64,000 nt of DNA from Lachnospiraceae bacterium JLR.KK008 (GTDB taxonomy: Bacteria; Bacillota; Clostridia; Lachnospirales; Lachnospiraceae): positions 1,916,001 to 1,980,000 of the forward strand of contig CP143548.1 in the NCBI GenBank assembly GCA_037015955.1, written 5' to 3'. Below the pieces are notes generated by a model. It was not told the origin of the DNA and ran no database searches. It worked only from the letters and a program-made list of their open reading frames with translations. The position numbers and the translations under genes were made by a program. Position 1 is the first letter of the stretch. Each line of letters opens with the position of its first letter. Positions 23,217-31,541 of this stretch are shown in pieces.

Positions 23217-23810
23217 CTACCCCCTTATCAGTCCCGCAAACCCGCAGAACGCTATGGCCATCAGCCCCGCCGTCACAAGTACAATCGGCATCCCCTTAAA
23301 TGACTGTGGCACATCGTTGTATTCCATCTTCTCCCGAATGCCGGCGAGAATCACGATCGCAATCGTAAACCCGGCAGCAGTGGCAAAACCGTTGACGATC
23401 CCGGCCACAATTCCGTAATTTTTCTGCACATTATTCAGCGCCACACCGAGTACGGCACAGTTCGTGGTAATCAGAGGCAGGTAAACGCCGAGCGCCGTAT
23501 AGAGCGCCGGCATAAATTTCTTCAGCACCATCTCTACGAACTGTACAAGCGCCGCGATAACGAGAATGAAGACGATCGTCTGCAAATATGTAATATCCAG
23601 AGGAACCAGTACAAATTTATAGATCAGCCCGGCCACCGCAGAGGCCAGCGTAATTACGAAGATAACGGCAGTTCCCATACCGGCCGCGGTCTCCACCTTT
23701 TTGGACACACCAAGAAAGGGACACAAGCCTAAAAACTGGCTGAGCACTACATTGCTCACAAGACTGGAGCTGATCAGTATAATGAGTAAATCTTTCCACG
23801 TCGATGCCAT
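23217..23810 (-). CDS. rnfA: Rnf complex membrane subunit RnfA
   Basis: This integral membrane subunit has 197 residues and six helices. SNVVLSQFLGLCPFLGVSKK and YLPLITTNCAVLGVALNN are strictly conserved in RnfA/NqrE and include the Cys residues that hold an intramembrane Fe-S centre. It lies between rnfE and rnfB, spaced by one and four bases. Confidence 0.97.
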   Translation of the reverse strand: MASTWKDLLIILISSSLVSNVVLSQFLGLCPFLGVSKKVETAAGMGTAVIFVITLASAVAGLIYKFVLVPLDITYLQTIVFILVIAALVQFVEMVLKKFMPALYTALGVYLPLITTNCAVLGVALNNVQKNYGIVAGIVNGFATAAGFTIAIVILAGIREKMEYNDVPQSFKGMPIVLVTAGLMAIAFCGFAGLIRG

Positions 23811-23811
23811 C

Positions 23812-24570
23812 CTACTTTACCTCCCCCTTCTGTTCTCCCGGCTTTGCCGTCGATACTGCGTTCGTGCTCTCTTTGCCGCTCTCTCCGTAAAATCTGCGTG
23901 AACAGCCGCTGTCACCGCAGTTCATACAGTCGGAGTTACAGCCGGACTGGATTTTGGACATATCTTTGCCCTTTTTCTCACCATTTATTTTCACTTTGTT
24001 CTGTAAAGCAGTCAGACAGGCCAGCACAAAGAACGCTCCCGGCGCCATGATGAAAATGTTAAACGGCACATAAGAAGCCGGCATAAAATGAAATCCGAAG
24101 ATCTCACCCGCACCGAGGATCTCTCGGATGCCGCCGATACAGGTCAGAGCCAGGGAAAATCCCAGTCCCATACCTACCCCGTCAAAAAAGGACGGGATCA
24201 CCGGATTTTTCGATGCATACGATTCCGCTCTGCCAAGGATGATACAGTTTACAACGATCAGCGGAATATAGATGCCGAGCGCATCGTATAAGAAAGGCAG
24301 ATAAGCCTGCAAAGCCATCTGTACGACCGTCACAAATGAGGCGATGATAACAATAAACGCCGGAATCCTCACCTTATCCGGAATGATATTGCGCAGCAGT
24401 GCAATGATTGCATTGCTCAGCGCCAGTACAACCATCGTCGTCAGGCCCATACCGAGACCGTTGATGGCCGAAGTCGTAACTGCCAGAGTCGGGCACATGC
24501 CCAGCATAAGCACTAAGGTAGGATTTTCCTTGACAATACCGTTATAAAGCCGTTCTCCTGCACTATTCAT
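23812..24570 (-). CDS. rnfE: Rnf complex membrane subunit RnfE
   Basis: RnfE is a six-helix paralog of RnfA: MCPTLAVTTSAINGLGMGL, then YIPLIVVNCIILGRAESYAS. The 252-residue form has an additional C-terminal tail of about 45 residues with GCNSDCMNCGDSGC, a Cys-rich motif that could bind metal. The ATG at 24570 overlaps the end of rnfG by eight bases; a longer reading to 24618 is not needed. Confidence 0.94.
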   Translation of the reverse strand: MNSAGERLYNGIVKENPTLVLMLGMCPTLAVTTSAINGLGMGLTTMVVLALSNAIIALLRNIIPDKVRIPAFIVIIASFVTVVQMALQAYLPFLYDALGIYIPLIVVNCIILGRAESYASKNPVIPSFFDGVGMGLGFSLALTCIGGIREILGAGEIFGFHFMPASYVPFNIFIMAPGAFFVLACLTALQNKVKINGEKKGKDMSKIQSGCNSDCMNCGDSGCSRRFYGESGKESTNAVSTAKPGEQKGEVK

Positions 24571-25174
24571 TGCCACTGCCCCCTTCCAAAGCCGTATGGA
24601 AATAATAGAGTCCTGCATTGACTGTATTAGTCATTGCATTGGTCGTGATTGTCGCGCTGCTGATAGCGTCGATCTGGTCATCGGATACGGCTCCTGTCTT
24701 TGTATAAGTAAACTGCGCTACCTGCTTTTCGGCAAACTGCGGCTGCAGCACTTCTTCTGCGCGCATACCGAGACCGGGCGTCTCTGCGATCGAAAGAATA
24801 GAAATGCCGTTCAGCGTTCCATCCATGCGCACTCCCATTGAGAACTGAATATCCCCGCCATAACCTTCATGAGAAGTAATTGTAATCACATATCCAAGGT
24901 CATTGCCGGCCGTGTCCTGTGCCCGCATCACCTGATTGACAGAAGATTTCTCATAACCGCCCGCCGCCAGGACTACAACCGTCTCTTCCTCATTTACCTC
25001 CATAGCCTCAAACGCTGCCGCATCCGCAAATACTTCCTGACAGGCCTCCTGTTTCTTCTTCTCTTCCTGTTCCGCGATCGGCTCCTTTGTCACACTGTAA
25101 ACAGACCCGAGGATCGCCCCTGCGACAACTGTTATGACAAAAAGGATCGCAGCATCTCTCAACATATTTTTCAT
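24563..25174 (-). CDS. rnfG: Rnf complex FMN-binding subunit RnfG
   Basis: RnfG carries a covalent FMN on a Thr in an extracytoplasmic domain. The 203-residue protein has one N-terminal helix (ILFVITVVAGAILGSVY). The FMN site is in DDQIDAISSATITTNAMTN, where the SSATITT motif holds the Thr acceptor. ATGA overlap with the rnfD stop suggests translational coupling. Confidence 0.95.
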   Translation of the reverse strand: MKNMLRDAAILFVITVVAGAILGSVYSVTKEPIAEQEEKKKQEACQEVFADAAAFEAMEVNEEETVVVLAAGGYEKSSVNQVMRAQDTAGNDLGYVITITSHEGYGGDIQFSMGVRMDGTLNGISILSIAETPGLGMRAEEVLQPQFAEKQVAQFTYTKTGAVSDDQIDAISSATITTNAMTNTVNAGLYYFHTALEGGSGNE

Positions 25175-26103
25175 GCCCTCTCCCCTCCTTTGCCAAATGC
25201 TTTCGGAAGCGTCACTTTCTCGATCAGAGGTACCAGCAGATTACCAATGATGATTGCATAGGAGACACCCTCCGCTCCCGGACCGAAAAGCCGGAAAATA
25301 CCGGTCATAATCCCGAGGAAAATCCCAAACACATACTGTCCCCTCTTAGTAATGGGCCGCGTCACATAGTCGGTGGCCATGAAAAAGGCACCCAGCATCA
25401 GACCGCCGCCCGCAAGCTGTGCCGATATGTAAGCGCTGTCAAACCCCCGTCCGCTGAATAAGACGAGAAAGATTACAAAGCTGACAATATAACTCCCGGG
25501 AATGCGCAGGTCAATAATATCAAGCATAATCAGAATACACGCCCCCAATACGATGGCAATCATCGACGTCTCACCGATCGTACCGCCCGTGCGTCCGATA
25601 ATCATATTCATCACATTGACGCTCTCTCCCGCCTTCAGAGCTGCCAGCGGTGTCGCTCCTGTATAAGCATCACAGTCAAAATTGGTCATAATAGAGGCAA
25701 AAGAGATCAGAAGAAAACACCTGGCTCCCAGCGCCGGGTTCATAAAGTTCTGCCCCAGACCTCCAAACAGCATCTTTACGACAAGAATCGCAAATACACC
25801 GCCGACCACTCCAATCCACAGCGGTGCATTCGGCGGCAGGTTCAAAGCCAGCAAAATTCCTGTCACAGTAGCCGACAAATCGGATACCGTCACCGGTTTC
25901 TTCATCAAAAGTTCATAGATATATTCCGTAAGCACAGTGGATGCCACTGTCACCAGAACAAGGATCAGCGCCCGCAGTCCAAAATTATACACACCGAAAA
26001 ACACCGCCGGAAGCAGTGCCAGCACGACCGCCCCCATAATACTGCCGGTCGTCGCTTTGGAGCGTATATGCGGATTGGATGACACCTTCATCAAATCGCT
26101 CAT
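25171..26103 (-). CDS. rnfD: Rnf complex membrane subunit RnfD
   Basis: RnfD is a membrane subunit with a covalent FMN. The 310-residue protein has about eight to nine helices. The flavin acceptor motif is CDAYTGATPLAALK, with the Thr in GAT. SSNPHIRSKATTGSIM at the N-terminus and GVSYAIIIGNLLVPLIE near the C-terminus are typical. AGGAGG precedes the ATG, 11 bases after rnfC. Confidence 0.96.
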   Translation of the reverse strand: MSDLMKVSSNPHIRSKATTGSIMGAVVLALLPAVFFGVYNFGLRALILVLVTVASTVLTEYIYELLMKKPVTVSDLSATVTGILLALNLPPNAPLWIGVVGGVFAILVVKMLFGGLGQNFMNPALGARCFLLISFASIMTNFDCDAYTGATPLAALKAGESVNVMNMIIGRTGGTIGETSMIAIVLGACILIMLDIIDLRIPGSYIVSFVIFLVLFSGRGFDSAYISAQLAGGGLMLGAFFMATDYVTRPITKRGQYVFGIFLGIMTGIFRLFGPGAEGVSYAIIIGNLLVPLIEKVTLPKAFGKGGERA

Positions 26104-26114
26104 TGCAGTACCTC

Positions 26115-27431
26115 CTATTTCTTTCTTTTTGCAAGCTGTATTTTACGCATGGACTTAATCTCCTGTGTCAGCGGTCTCTTGGCCGGACACACATAGCTGC
26201 AGCATCCACATTCACAGCATTCCATCCCGTTATGCGCAAGGAACTTCTCATCGTCCCCGTGCTCCGCGAAGTCCGCCAGCTTGCTCGGCATCACCCTGCC
26301 GGGACACACTTCCACACATCTGCCACAGTTGATACATGCGCTCGGTTCGTACCGGGACACTTCATCTTCCGTCATACATAAAAGCGCTGAGGAAGTCTTC
26401 GTCGTCGGTACATCAAGTCCGAACAGCGCAAATCCCATCATTGGACCACCGGACACGATCTTCGCCGGCTCACTCTGAAAACCGCCGGCCTCCTCGATCA
26501 GCTCATGATAATTGGTGCCGATCCGCACAATAAAATTGCAGGGGTCTGTCACTGCATCTCCCGTTACCGTGACGATCCGGTGCATCAGAGGCTTTCCCTC
26601 CCGCACTGCCTGATTGATCGCCACGACCGTATCTACATTGTCCACGATACAGCCCGCGTCCGCCGGAAGCATACCGGAATTGATTGCCCGCCCTGTCGCC
26701 GCATAGATCAGCTGCCGCTCCGCACCCTGGGGGTATTTTGTCTGCAATGCCTTCACAGTGATATTCGGCTCGTCCGCCGTCAGCTTCTTCAGTGCTTCCA
26801 CACAGTCCGGTTTATTGTCTTCCACCGCAAGAATACCCTTGGCATTGTCAAACAGACGCAGCATGACTTTCATGCCGTCCACTATCTTCTCCGGCTCTTC
26901 AACCATCCTCCGATAGTCGGACGTCAGATAAGGCTCACACTCCGCACAGTTCGCGATCACATATTCGATCTTGTCCGGTTCCTTCGGCGACAGTTTTACA
27001 TGTGTCGGAAATCCGGCGCCGCCCATGCCGACGACTCCGGCTTCCCTGACCATATCCACGATTTCTTTTTTACTCAGTTCTTCCAGCGGTTTTACCGGAC
27101 CATAATCCCGTTCTTCATAAAGACCGTCGTTCTCTATCACGATACAAGTGACCATATCTCCGGTTACAACGCGACGCGGCTCGACCGCTTTCACAGTGCC
27201 GGATACGGTGGCATAGATCGGAGCAGACACAAAACCGCCTGCCTCCGCGATCTTCTGTCCGGTAATGACACGGTCTCCTTTGGCTACCACAGGCACGGCC
27301 GGCGCACCGATATGCTGAGACATCGGATAGACAAGATCTCCCTTCGGCAATATGGACCTGATCGGTTTATCCTTTGACAGATTTTTCCCGTCATATGGAT
27401 GGATACCGCCCATAAATGTCAATTTCGCCAT
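26115..27431 (-). CDS. rnfC: Rnf complex peripheral subunit RnfC
   Basis: RnfC is the NADH-binding subunit facing the cytoplasm. The 438-residue protein starts MAKLTFMGGIHPYDGKNLSK. GMGGAGFPTHVKL is the FMN/NADH-binding loop. Two ferredoxin motifs, CINCGRCVEVCPG and CCECGCCSYVCPAKRPL, lie near the C-terminus. GGGGAG precedes the ATG at 27431. It leads the operon rnfCDGEAB, which couples ferredoxin:NAD+ oxidoreduction to sodium or proton pumping. Confidence 0.97.
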   Translation of the reverse strand: MAKLTFMGGIHPYDGKNLSKDKPIRSILPKGDLVYPMSQHIGAPAVPVVAKGDRVITGQKIAEAGGFVSAPIYATVSGTVKAVEPRRVVTGDMVTCIVIENDGLYEERDYGPVKPLEELSKKEIVDMVREAGVVGMGGAGFPTHVKLSPKEPDKIEYVIANCAECEPYLTSDYRRMVEEPEKIVDGMKVMLRLFDNAKGILAVEDNKPDCVEALKKLTADEPNITVKALQTKYPQGAERQLIYAATGRAINSGMLPADAGCIVDNVDTVVAINQAVREGKPLMHRIVTVTGDAVTDPCNFIVRIGTNYHELIEEAGGFQSEPAKIVSGGPMMGFALFGLDVPTTKTSSALLCMTEDEVSRYEPSACINCGRCVEVCPGRVMPSKLADFAEHGDDEKFLAHNGMECCECGCCSYVCPAKRPLTQEIKSMRKIQLAKRKK

Positions 27432-27521
27432 GTTCTCCCCTTCTTTCTTTCTATTTCGATAACTTTCATCCTCTTCCAATCATACTATTTTTTCGACAAA
27501 AATACCACTACAAATTTTTCC

Positions 27522-27751
27522 GGCAGTGTGATATACTATGAGCACTTAGTGAGGTATTTTCGAACTTAGTGCGAATGCATACCGCAACTCTTGATGAGGT
27601 ATTTTCGAGTCTAGTGTTCCGGTATACTATGAGCAACCAGGTATTTTCGAACTTAGTGCGAATGCATACCGCAACTCTTGATGAGGTATTTTCGAGTCTA
27701 GTGTTCCGGTATACTATGAGCAACCAGGTATTTTCGAACTACCACACTGCC
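27522..27751. repeat. 87-bp tandem repeat array bracketed by an inverted repeat
   Basis: GGTATTTTCGA recurs with a period of 87 bp at 27553, 27640 and 27727. Within each unit a second copy lies 45 bp on (27598, 27685), giving a two-level structure. TATACTATGAG is repeated at the unit joints. The array is bracketed by GGCAGTGTG (27522-27530) and CACACTGCC (27743-27751). It lies between the divergent rnfC and yprB-like genes and ends about 25 bases before the nuclease ribosome-binding site. Confidence 0.9.
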
Positions 27752-27778
27752 ACAGCATTTTACACCCGGGAGGTTATC

Positions 27779-28882
27779 ATGCGTACAATTCGCAAAAAAC
27801 TGACAGAGATCCGCCTGTCCTATCCACTTGAAAAAGAGGCGCCTTTATCGAATGTGCTCTTTATTGATATAGAAACGACCGGCTTTTCCGCTCAAAATTC
27901 CATCCTTTATCTGATCGGCTGTGCCTATTATGAGGAAGAAACATGGCATACGATCCAGTGGCTCGCCACTTCTTATGAGGAGGAAAAAGAAGTTGTAAAA
28001 GCCTTTTTTAAATTTGCATCCGGACACTACACACACCTGATCCATTTTAACGGAAATCAGTTCGATCTTCCTTTTATTTTGCAAAAATGCACCCAGTACC
28101 GGTTGCCCTATGACTTTTCCTGCTTCTCGGGAATCGACATCTACCGGCGTGTCACACCCTTTAAAAATTTTCTGAAACTGCCGGATTGTAAGCAGAAAAC
28201 ACTGGAGCGATTCATGGGTATTCACAGGGAAGATCCTTATGATGGCGGCCAGTTAATCTCTCTCTATCATGATTATGTAAAGAATCAGACAGATAGCACT
28301 TACAACGCCATCCTTGACCATAATTGCTCTGATCTCACAGGTATGTTTCATATCCTGCCGATTCTGGCCTACGGTGACATTTTCCTGAATCGGACCAAGG
28401 TAAAAAAAGTCCAGGCCAATTATTATCGTGACCTGGACGGCAACAAGCGGCAGGAACTGTACATGAAACTGACACTTCCCACGCCGCTCCCCAAAGAGAT
28501 TTCTTACTGTGCCAACAGTTGTTATTTCAGCGGAAACGGGACGGAAGGTACGATCAAAGTGCCCCTCTATGAGGAGGAATTGAAATATTTTTATGCCAAC
28601 TATAAAGACTATTACTATCTGCCTCTGGAAGACATGGCAGTCCATAAATCGATTGCTTCTTTTGTAGACCGGGAACACCGCACGCAGGCGAAAGCCCACA
28701 CTTGCTATACGAGAAAGCAATCGGCTTATCTCCCACAGTGGGATGTCCTGTTTGAGCCTTTTTTTAAACGAGACTACAAAGATTCCGCTCTCTTTTTTGA
28801 GATCACTGACTCCTTCAAAAAAGACCGCAAAGCGTTCCAGACTTATGCACTCCATGTCCTGAAAATGCTCTCTGAAAACTGA
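27779..28882 (+). CDS. YprB-like ribonuclease H-fold exonuclease
   Basis: This 367-residue protein has a DEDD-type RNase H-like nuclease domain: NVLFIDIETTGFSAQNSILY carries the first Asp-x-Glu, and HLIHFNGNQFDLPFI and ILDHNCSDLTGMFHILPIL supply later acidic residues. YprB-type proteins are predicted 3'-5' exonucleases. GGGAGG sits before the ATG at 27779; the frame is open upstream through the tandem repeats because 87 is a multiple of three, but that part is not credible coding sequence. The second half (about residues 200-367) is family-specific. Confidence 0.85.
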   Translation: MRTIRKKLTEIRLSYPLEKEAPLSNVLFIDIETTGFSAQNSILYLIGCAYYEEETWHTIQWLATSYEEEKEVVKAFFKFASGHYTHLIHFNGNQFDLPFILQKCTQYRLPYDFSCFSGIDIYRRVTPFKNFLKLPDCKQKTLERFMGIHREDPYDGGQLISLYHDYVKNQTDSTYNAILDHNCSDLTGMFHILPILAYGDIFLNRTKVKKVQANYYRDLDGNKRQELYMKLTLPTPLPKEISYCANSCYFSGNGTEGTIKVPLYEEELKYFYANYKDYYYLPLEDMAVHKSIASFVDREHRTQAKAHTCYTRKQSAYLPQWDVLFEPFFKRDYKDSALFFEITDSFKKDRKAFQTYALHVLKMLSEN

Positions 28883-28923
28883 TGAGCTTGTTATCAAGAA
28901 GCATCGCAGGAGGTAAGCGAACC

Positions 28924-30060
28924 ATGAAATCTGTTCAATCATATATCATTCCTTCGGTCCTTTTCCTGATACCATTTTTTTTGTGTGCCTGTGGCTATTC
29001 GAGAGAAGAAAAACAGCAGATGAAAGAGATCGCAGCTCTTGGTGAAGAAAATGCCATCCGTTATATCGAGGAAAAATATGGCTTCACACCGAAAACTCTG
29101 GGCATTGAAGTCTGCAAAGACCATGATGACAACACATCCTATCCACCTGCCAACGGCTACGTGCTCGCCAATATGGAATATGGCGGCCGACAGTTTCAGG
29201 TCTATATCAATGGCCAGACACCCTCACAGACAGGCATCGATGATTATCAGCACGACGAAATCGTCAGAGATGCCAGAGAATTTTTTGAATCATTACTGGA
29301 CTACGAGATCTATGATCTCTATCTGGAATATAAAGAAAACAAAATCGAAGGCGATCCCTATGCAGACAATCAACAAGATAATCTGATCAGTGAGACATAT
29401 GAATCCGGCAGTTTTGAGACTTTTTTGCAGCGGCATCCATCCAGTATCCGCATCGACGACTGCCTGAATCAAAATTTGACAATGTTGTCACAAATAAATG
29501 CCACTGCCACTGCCTTTCTGGATAAACAGGCTAAAGATCATCAGATGAAAGCCATACTTATCTCCTACCGGAGCGAACAGGACTACGAAAATGGTTATTC
29601 CCACACGTATGGGCACCATCGTCTGACTGACTATGAAATATATTATGACGGTCTCTATATCCATTCCTACTACACTTTTGAGGAAGACAAAAGTAAGGCA
29701 AACCGCTTTCTATTACAGGAATGTGAAGACCTCATCTTCAGCTACGCTGACAGTGAAAACAGCAAAGACCTTGCGATCACTGTCGGAGCAAACACATGGA
29801 TGGAACTCGGAGAGACCGACAAAACGCCCGCTTCCAGCGTTTACTCTGTGGCAGCCGAAACCCGCGGTGAGGTCACCGTCTATCTGCCCAAAACCTGGCT
29901 TGCCAGATACGGCCGCCATCCGGCTGTCTATATCCAGCATTACACAAATGACAAGTGGCGGCAATATGATCCAACCAGGAACGAAACAAAAGATGAACAA
30001 TATATCTTTGTCACCTACCACGGTGTCCATGGCTGCAGCTTTGATCTCGCAGTATTTTGA
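28924..30060 (+). CDS. Lipoprotein of unknown function
   Basis: The 378-residue protein has a lipobox, FFLCAC, after a hydrophobic stretch, so it is anchored at the outer membrane face by Cys near residue 22. AGGAGGT precedes the ATG at 28924. The mature part is acidic with many Tyr and Asp (RYIEEKYGF, YEIYDLYLEYKENK). No family is recognised. It lies 41 bases after the nuclease gene on the same strand and may share its transcript. Confidence 0.75.
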   Translation: MKSVQSYIIPSVLFLIPFFLCACGYSREEKQQMKEIAALGEENAIRYIEEKYGFTPKTLGIEVCKDHDDNTSYPPANGYVLANMEYGGRQFQVYINGQTPSQTGIDDYQHDEIVRDAREFFESLLDYEIYDLYLEYKENKIEGDPYADNQQDNLISETYESGSFETFLQRHPSSIRIDDCLNQNLTMLSQINATATAFLDKQAKDHQMKAILISYRSEQDYENGYSHTYGHHRLTDYEIYYDGLYIHSYYTFEEDKSKANRFLLQECEDLIFSYADSENSKDLAITVGANTWMELGETDKTPASSVYSVAAETRGEVTVYLPKTWLARYGRHPAVYIQHYTNDKWRQYDPTRNETKDEQYIFVTYHGVHGCSFDLAVF

Positions 30061-30135
30061 ATGAAAAAGAAACCGGGTATCGAAAGACATTCGGCTTCCA
30101 ATATATAATATATAAGGAAAACGGAGGAAACACAA

Positions 30136-30669
30136 ATGGGACTATTTTCAAAAAAACCGAAAGAACTGGTGTATGACGCCGCGGAATGTCAGCGCAAAAA
30201 AGAGCTGATGCGGCAGATGTTCAATGAGACACTCGCCGACGGAGACAGCTACGAGATACTCCATGCCACGGAAACGACAACCAAATTTGAACATGGGTTC
30301 GTATTTGATACCAATACGACGAGTTTCTATCACTACATACTCGGTTATCGCAAAAGCGACGACAGCATCGTTCTCGTGCAGGTCGATCAGCAGCTGACCC
30401 AGCACAGCGAAGCCTGCTACGTCGATATGCCCGCAGTCGTAGGTGTACACTACAATCCCAAATATTCACAGGCGGTTCTGACTTACCGCAAAAATTATCC
30501 GCAGTACGCCGAGATCCTGGATATCGGCGATACCGGCAGCCAGACAATGGCCGGAATTACCAACACCGTACAGAAAGAAGAACGGGAAGCCTTTCTCGAC
30601 TATCTGGAAGTTCTTCGGGAGAAGCTGTTACAGCAAGGACATAAACAGGAAAAATGGAAACGTTCCTGA
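30136..30669 (+). CDS. Hypothetical protein, 177 residues
   Basis: The 177-residue soluble protein starts MGLFSKKPKELVYDAAECQR with GGAGG upstream. It contains GFVFDTNTTSFYHYILGYRK and IVLVQVDQQLTQHSE, an alpha/beta pattern without catalytic motifs I can name. It ends in a helical KEEREAFLDYLEVLREKLLQ segment. It sits between the lipoprotein gene and a terminator shared with cheR. The function is unknown. Confidence 0.75.
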   Translation: MGLFSKKPKELVYDAAECQRKKELMRQMFNETLADGDSYEILHATETTTKFEHGFVFDTNTTSFYHYILGYRKSDDSIVLVQVDQQLTQHSEACYVDMPAVVGVHYNPKYSQAVLTYRKNYPQYAEILDIGDTGSQTMAGITNTVQKEEREAFLDYLEVLREKLLQQGHKQEKWKRS

Positions 30670-30670
30670 A

Positions 30671-30715
30671 AAAACAAAGAACCCGGTGCCATCTGCTCCG
30701 GGTCCTGCTATTTTT
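30671..30715. terminator. Bidirectional terminator between the 177-residue gene and cheR
   Basis: ACCCGG (30681-30686) pairs with CCGGGT (30698-30703), with an A-run before and TATTTTT after. It can end transcripts of both converging genes. Confidence 0.7.
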
Positions 30716-30740
30716 CTTATAACTTTTCGATTGTTCTGCT

Positions 30741-31517
30741 CTATACTTTCTCGTAATAAAAAGAACTTTTCTTTTCCAAGCCAATCTCTTTGTAATTGAT
30801 AATCTGCTCCGTACTGCCGATGAATAAAAATCCACCTTTCGCAAGAGACTTCTGAAATTTCACATAAATCTCATCCTTTGCCTCTTCCGTAAAATAAATC
30901 AGTACATTTCTACATACGATCATATGATAACTGGTCGGATATGTATCTTTTAAAAGATTATGCTCCTTAAATTCCACCCTGGATTTGATCTCATCGGAAA
31001 TCTGAAAGGAAGGCCCTACCTTTGTAAAGTATTTCTTTTTCAGATCTGCCGGAACAGCCGCAATGCTCTTTGCAGAATACAGACCGACTTTGGCTTTGGC
31101 AATGACCTGTTTATCCAAATCTGTGGCATATATTTTGATCCGGTTTAAAGGAATATGTCTGGACAACGCCATGACAAGCGAGTACGGCTCGTCCCCGGTG
31201 GAACATGCCGCGCTCCAGATCTTCAGATTACTGCCAAACTTTCGGATCAATTCCGGAACAATATCCTTTTCCATCATCTCCCACTGACCGGGATTTCTGT
31301 AAAATTCCGACACATTAATCGTCAGATAATTGACAAATTCTTCAAATCTCTCCTTATTTGTCTTCAGGACCTGAACATACTTATCATATCCCGTTATGCC
31401 GTGCTTTGCAATCAAAGTATTGATGCGCCGCTTCATCTGCTTTTCTTTGTATGCGTTCAGATCGATCTTTGTCAGATCAAATACTGCTTTTTTAAAATAC
31501 TCATAATCGTATGCCAA
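30741..31517 (-). CDS. cheR: CheR-type protein-glutamate methyltransferase
   Basis: CheR methylates glutamates of chemoreceptors using S-adenosylmethionine. The 258-residue protein has the N-terminal CheR helical domain and the SAM site KIWSAACSTGDEPYSLVM. HMIVCRNVLIYFTEEAK and FLFIGSTEQI follow near the C-terminus. It lies 24 bases after rpsA, so it is probably co-transcribed. No other chemotaxis gene is in the window; it might serve another methylation pathway. Confidence 0.93.
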   Translation of the reverse strand: MAYDYEYFKKAVFDLTKIDLNAYKEKQMKRRINTLIAKHGITGYDKYVQVLKTNKERFEEFVNYLTINVSEFYRNPGQWEMMEKDIVPELIRKFGSNLKIWSAACSTGDEPYSLVMALSRHIPLNRIKIYATDLDKQVIAKAKVGLYSAKSIAAVPADLKKKYFTKVGPSFQISDEIKSRVEFKEHNLLKDTYPTSYHMIVCRNVLIYFTEEAKDEIYVKFQKSLAKGGFLFIGSTEQIINYKEIGLEKKSSFYYEKV

Positions 31518-31541
31518 TATTTTGCACCTCGAAACTATTCT

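Noticed and set aside
27522-27751. Tandem repeats as a CRISPR array
   Set aside because: The segments between repeats are identical, not unique spacers, and no cas genes are present.
27569-27778. N-terminal extension of the YprB-like protein through the tandem repeats
   Set aside because: The repeat length is a multiple of three, so the frame stays open, but a strong ribosome-binding site and the conserved N-terminus mark the start at 27779.
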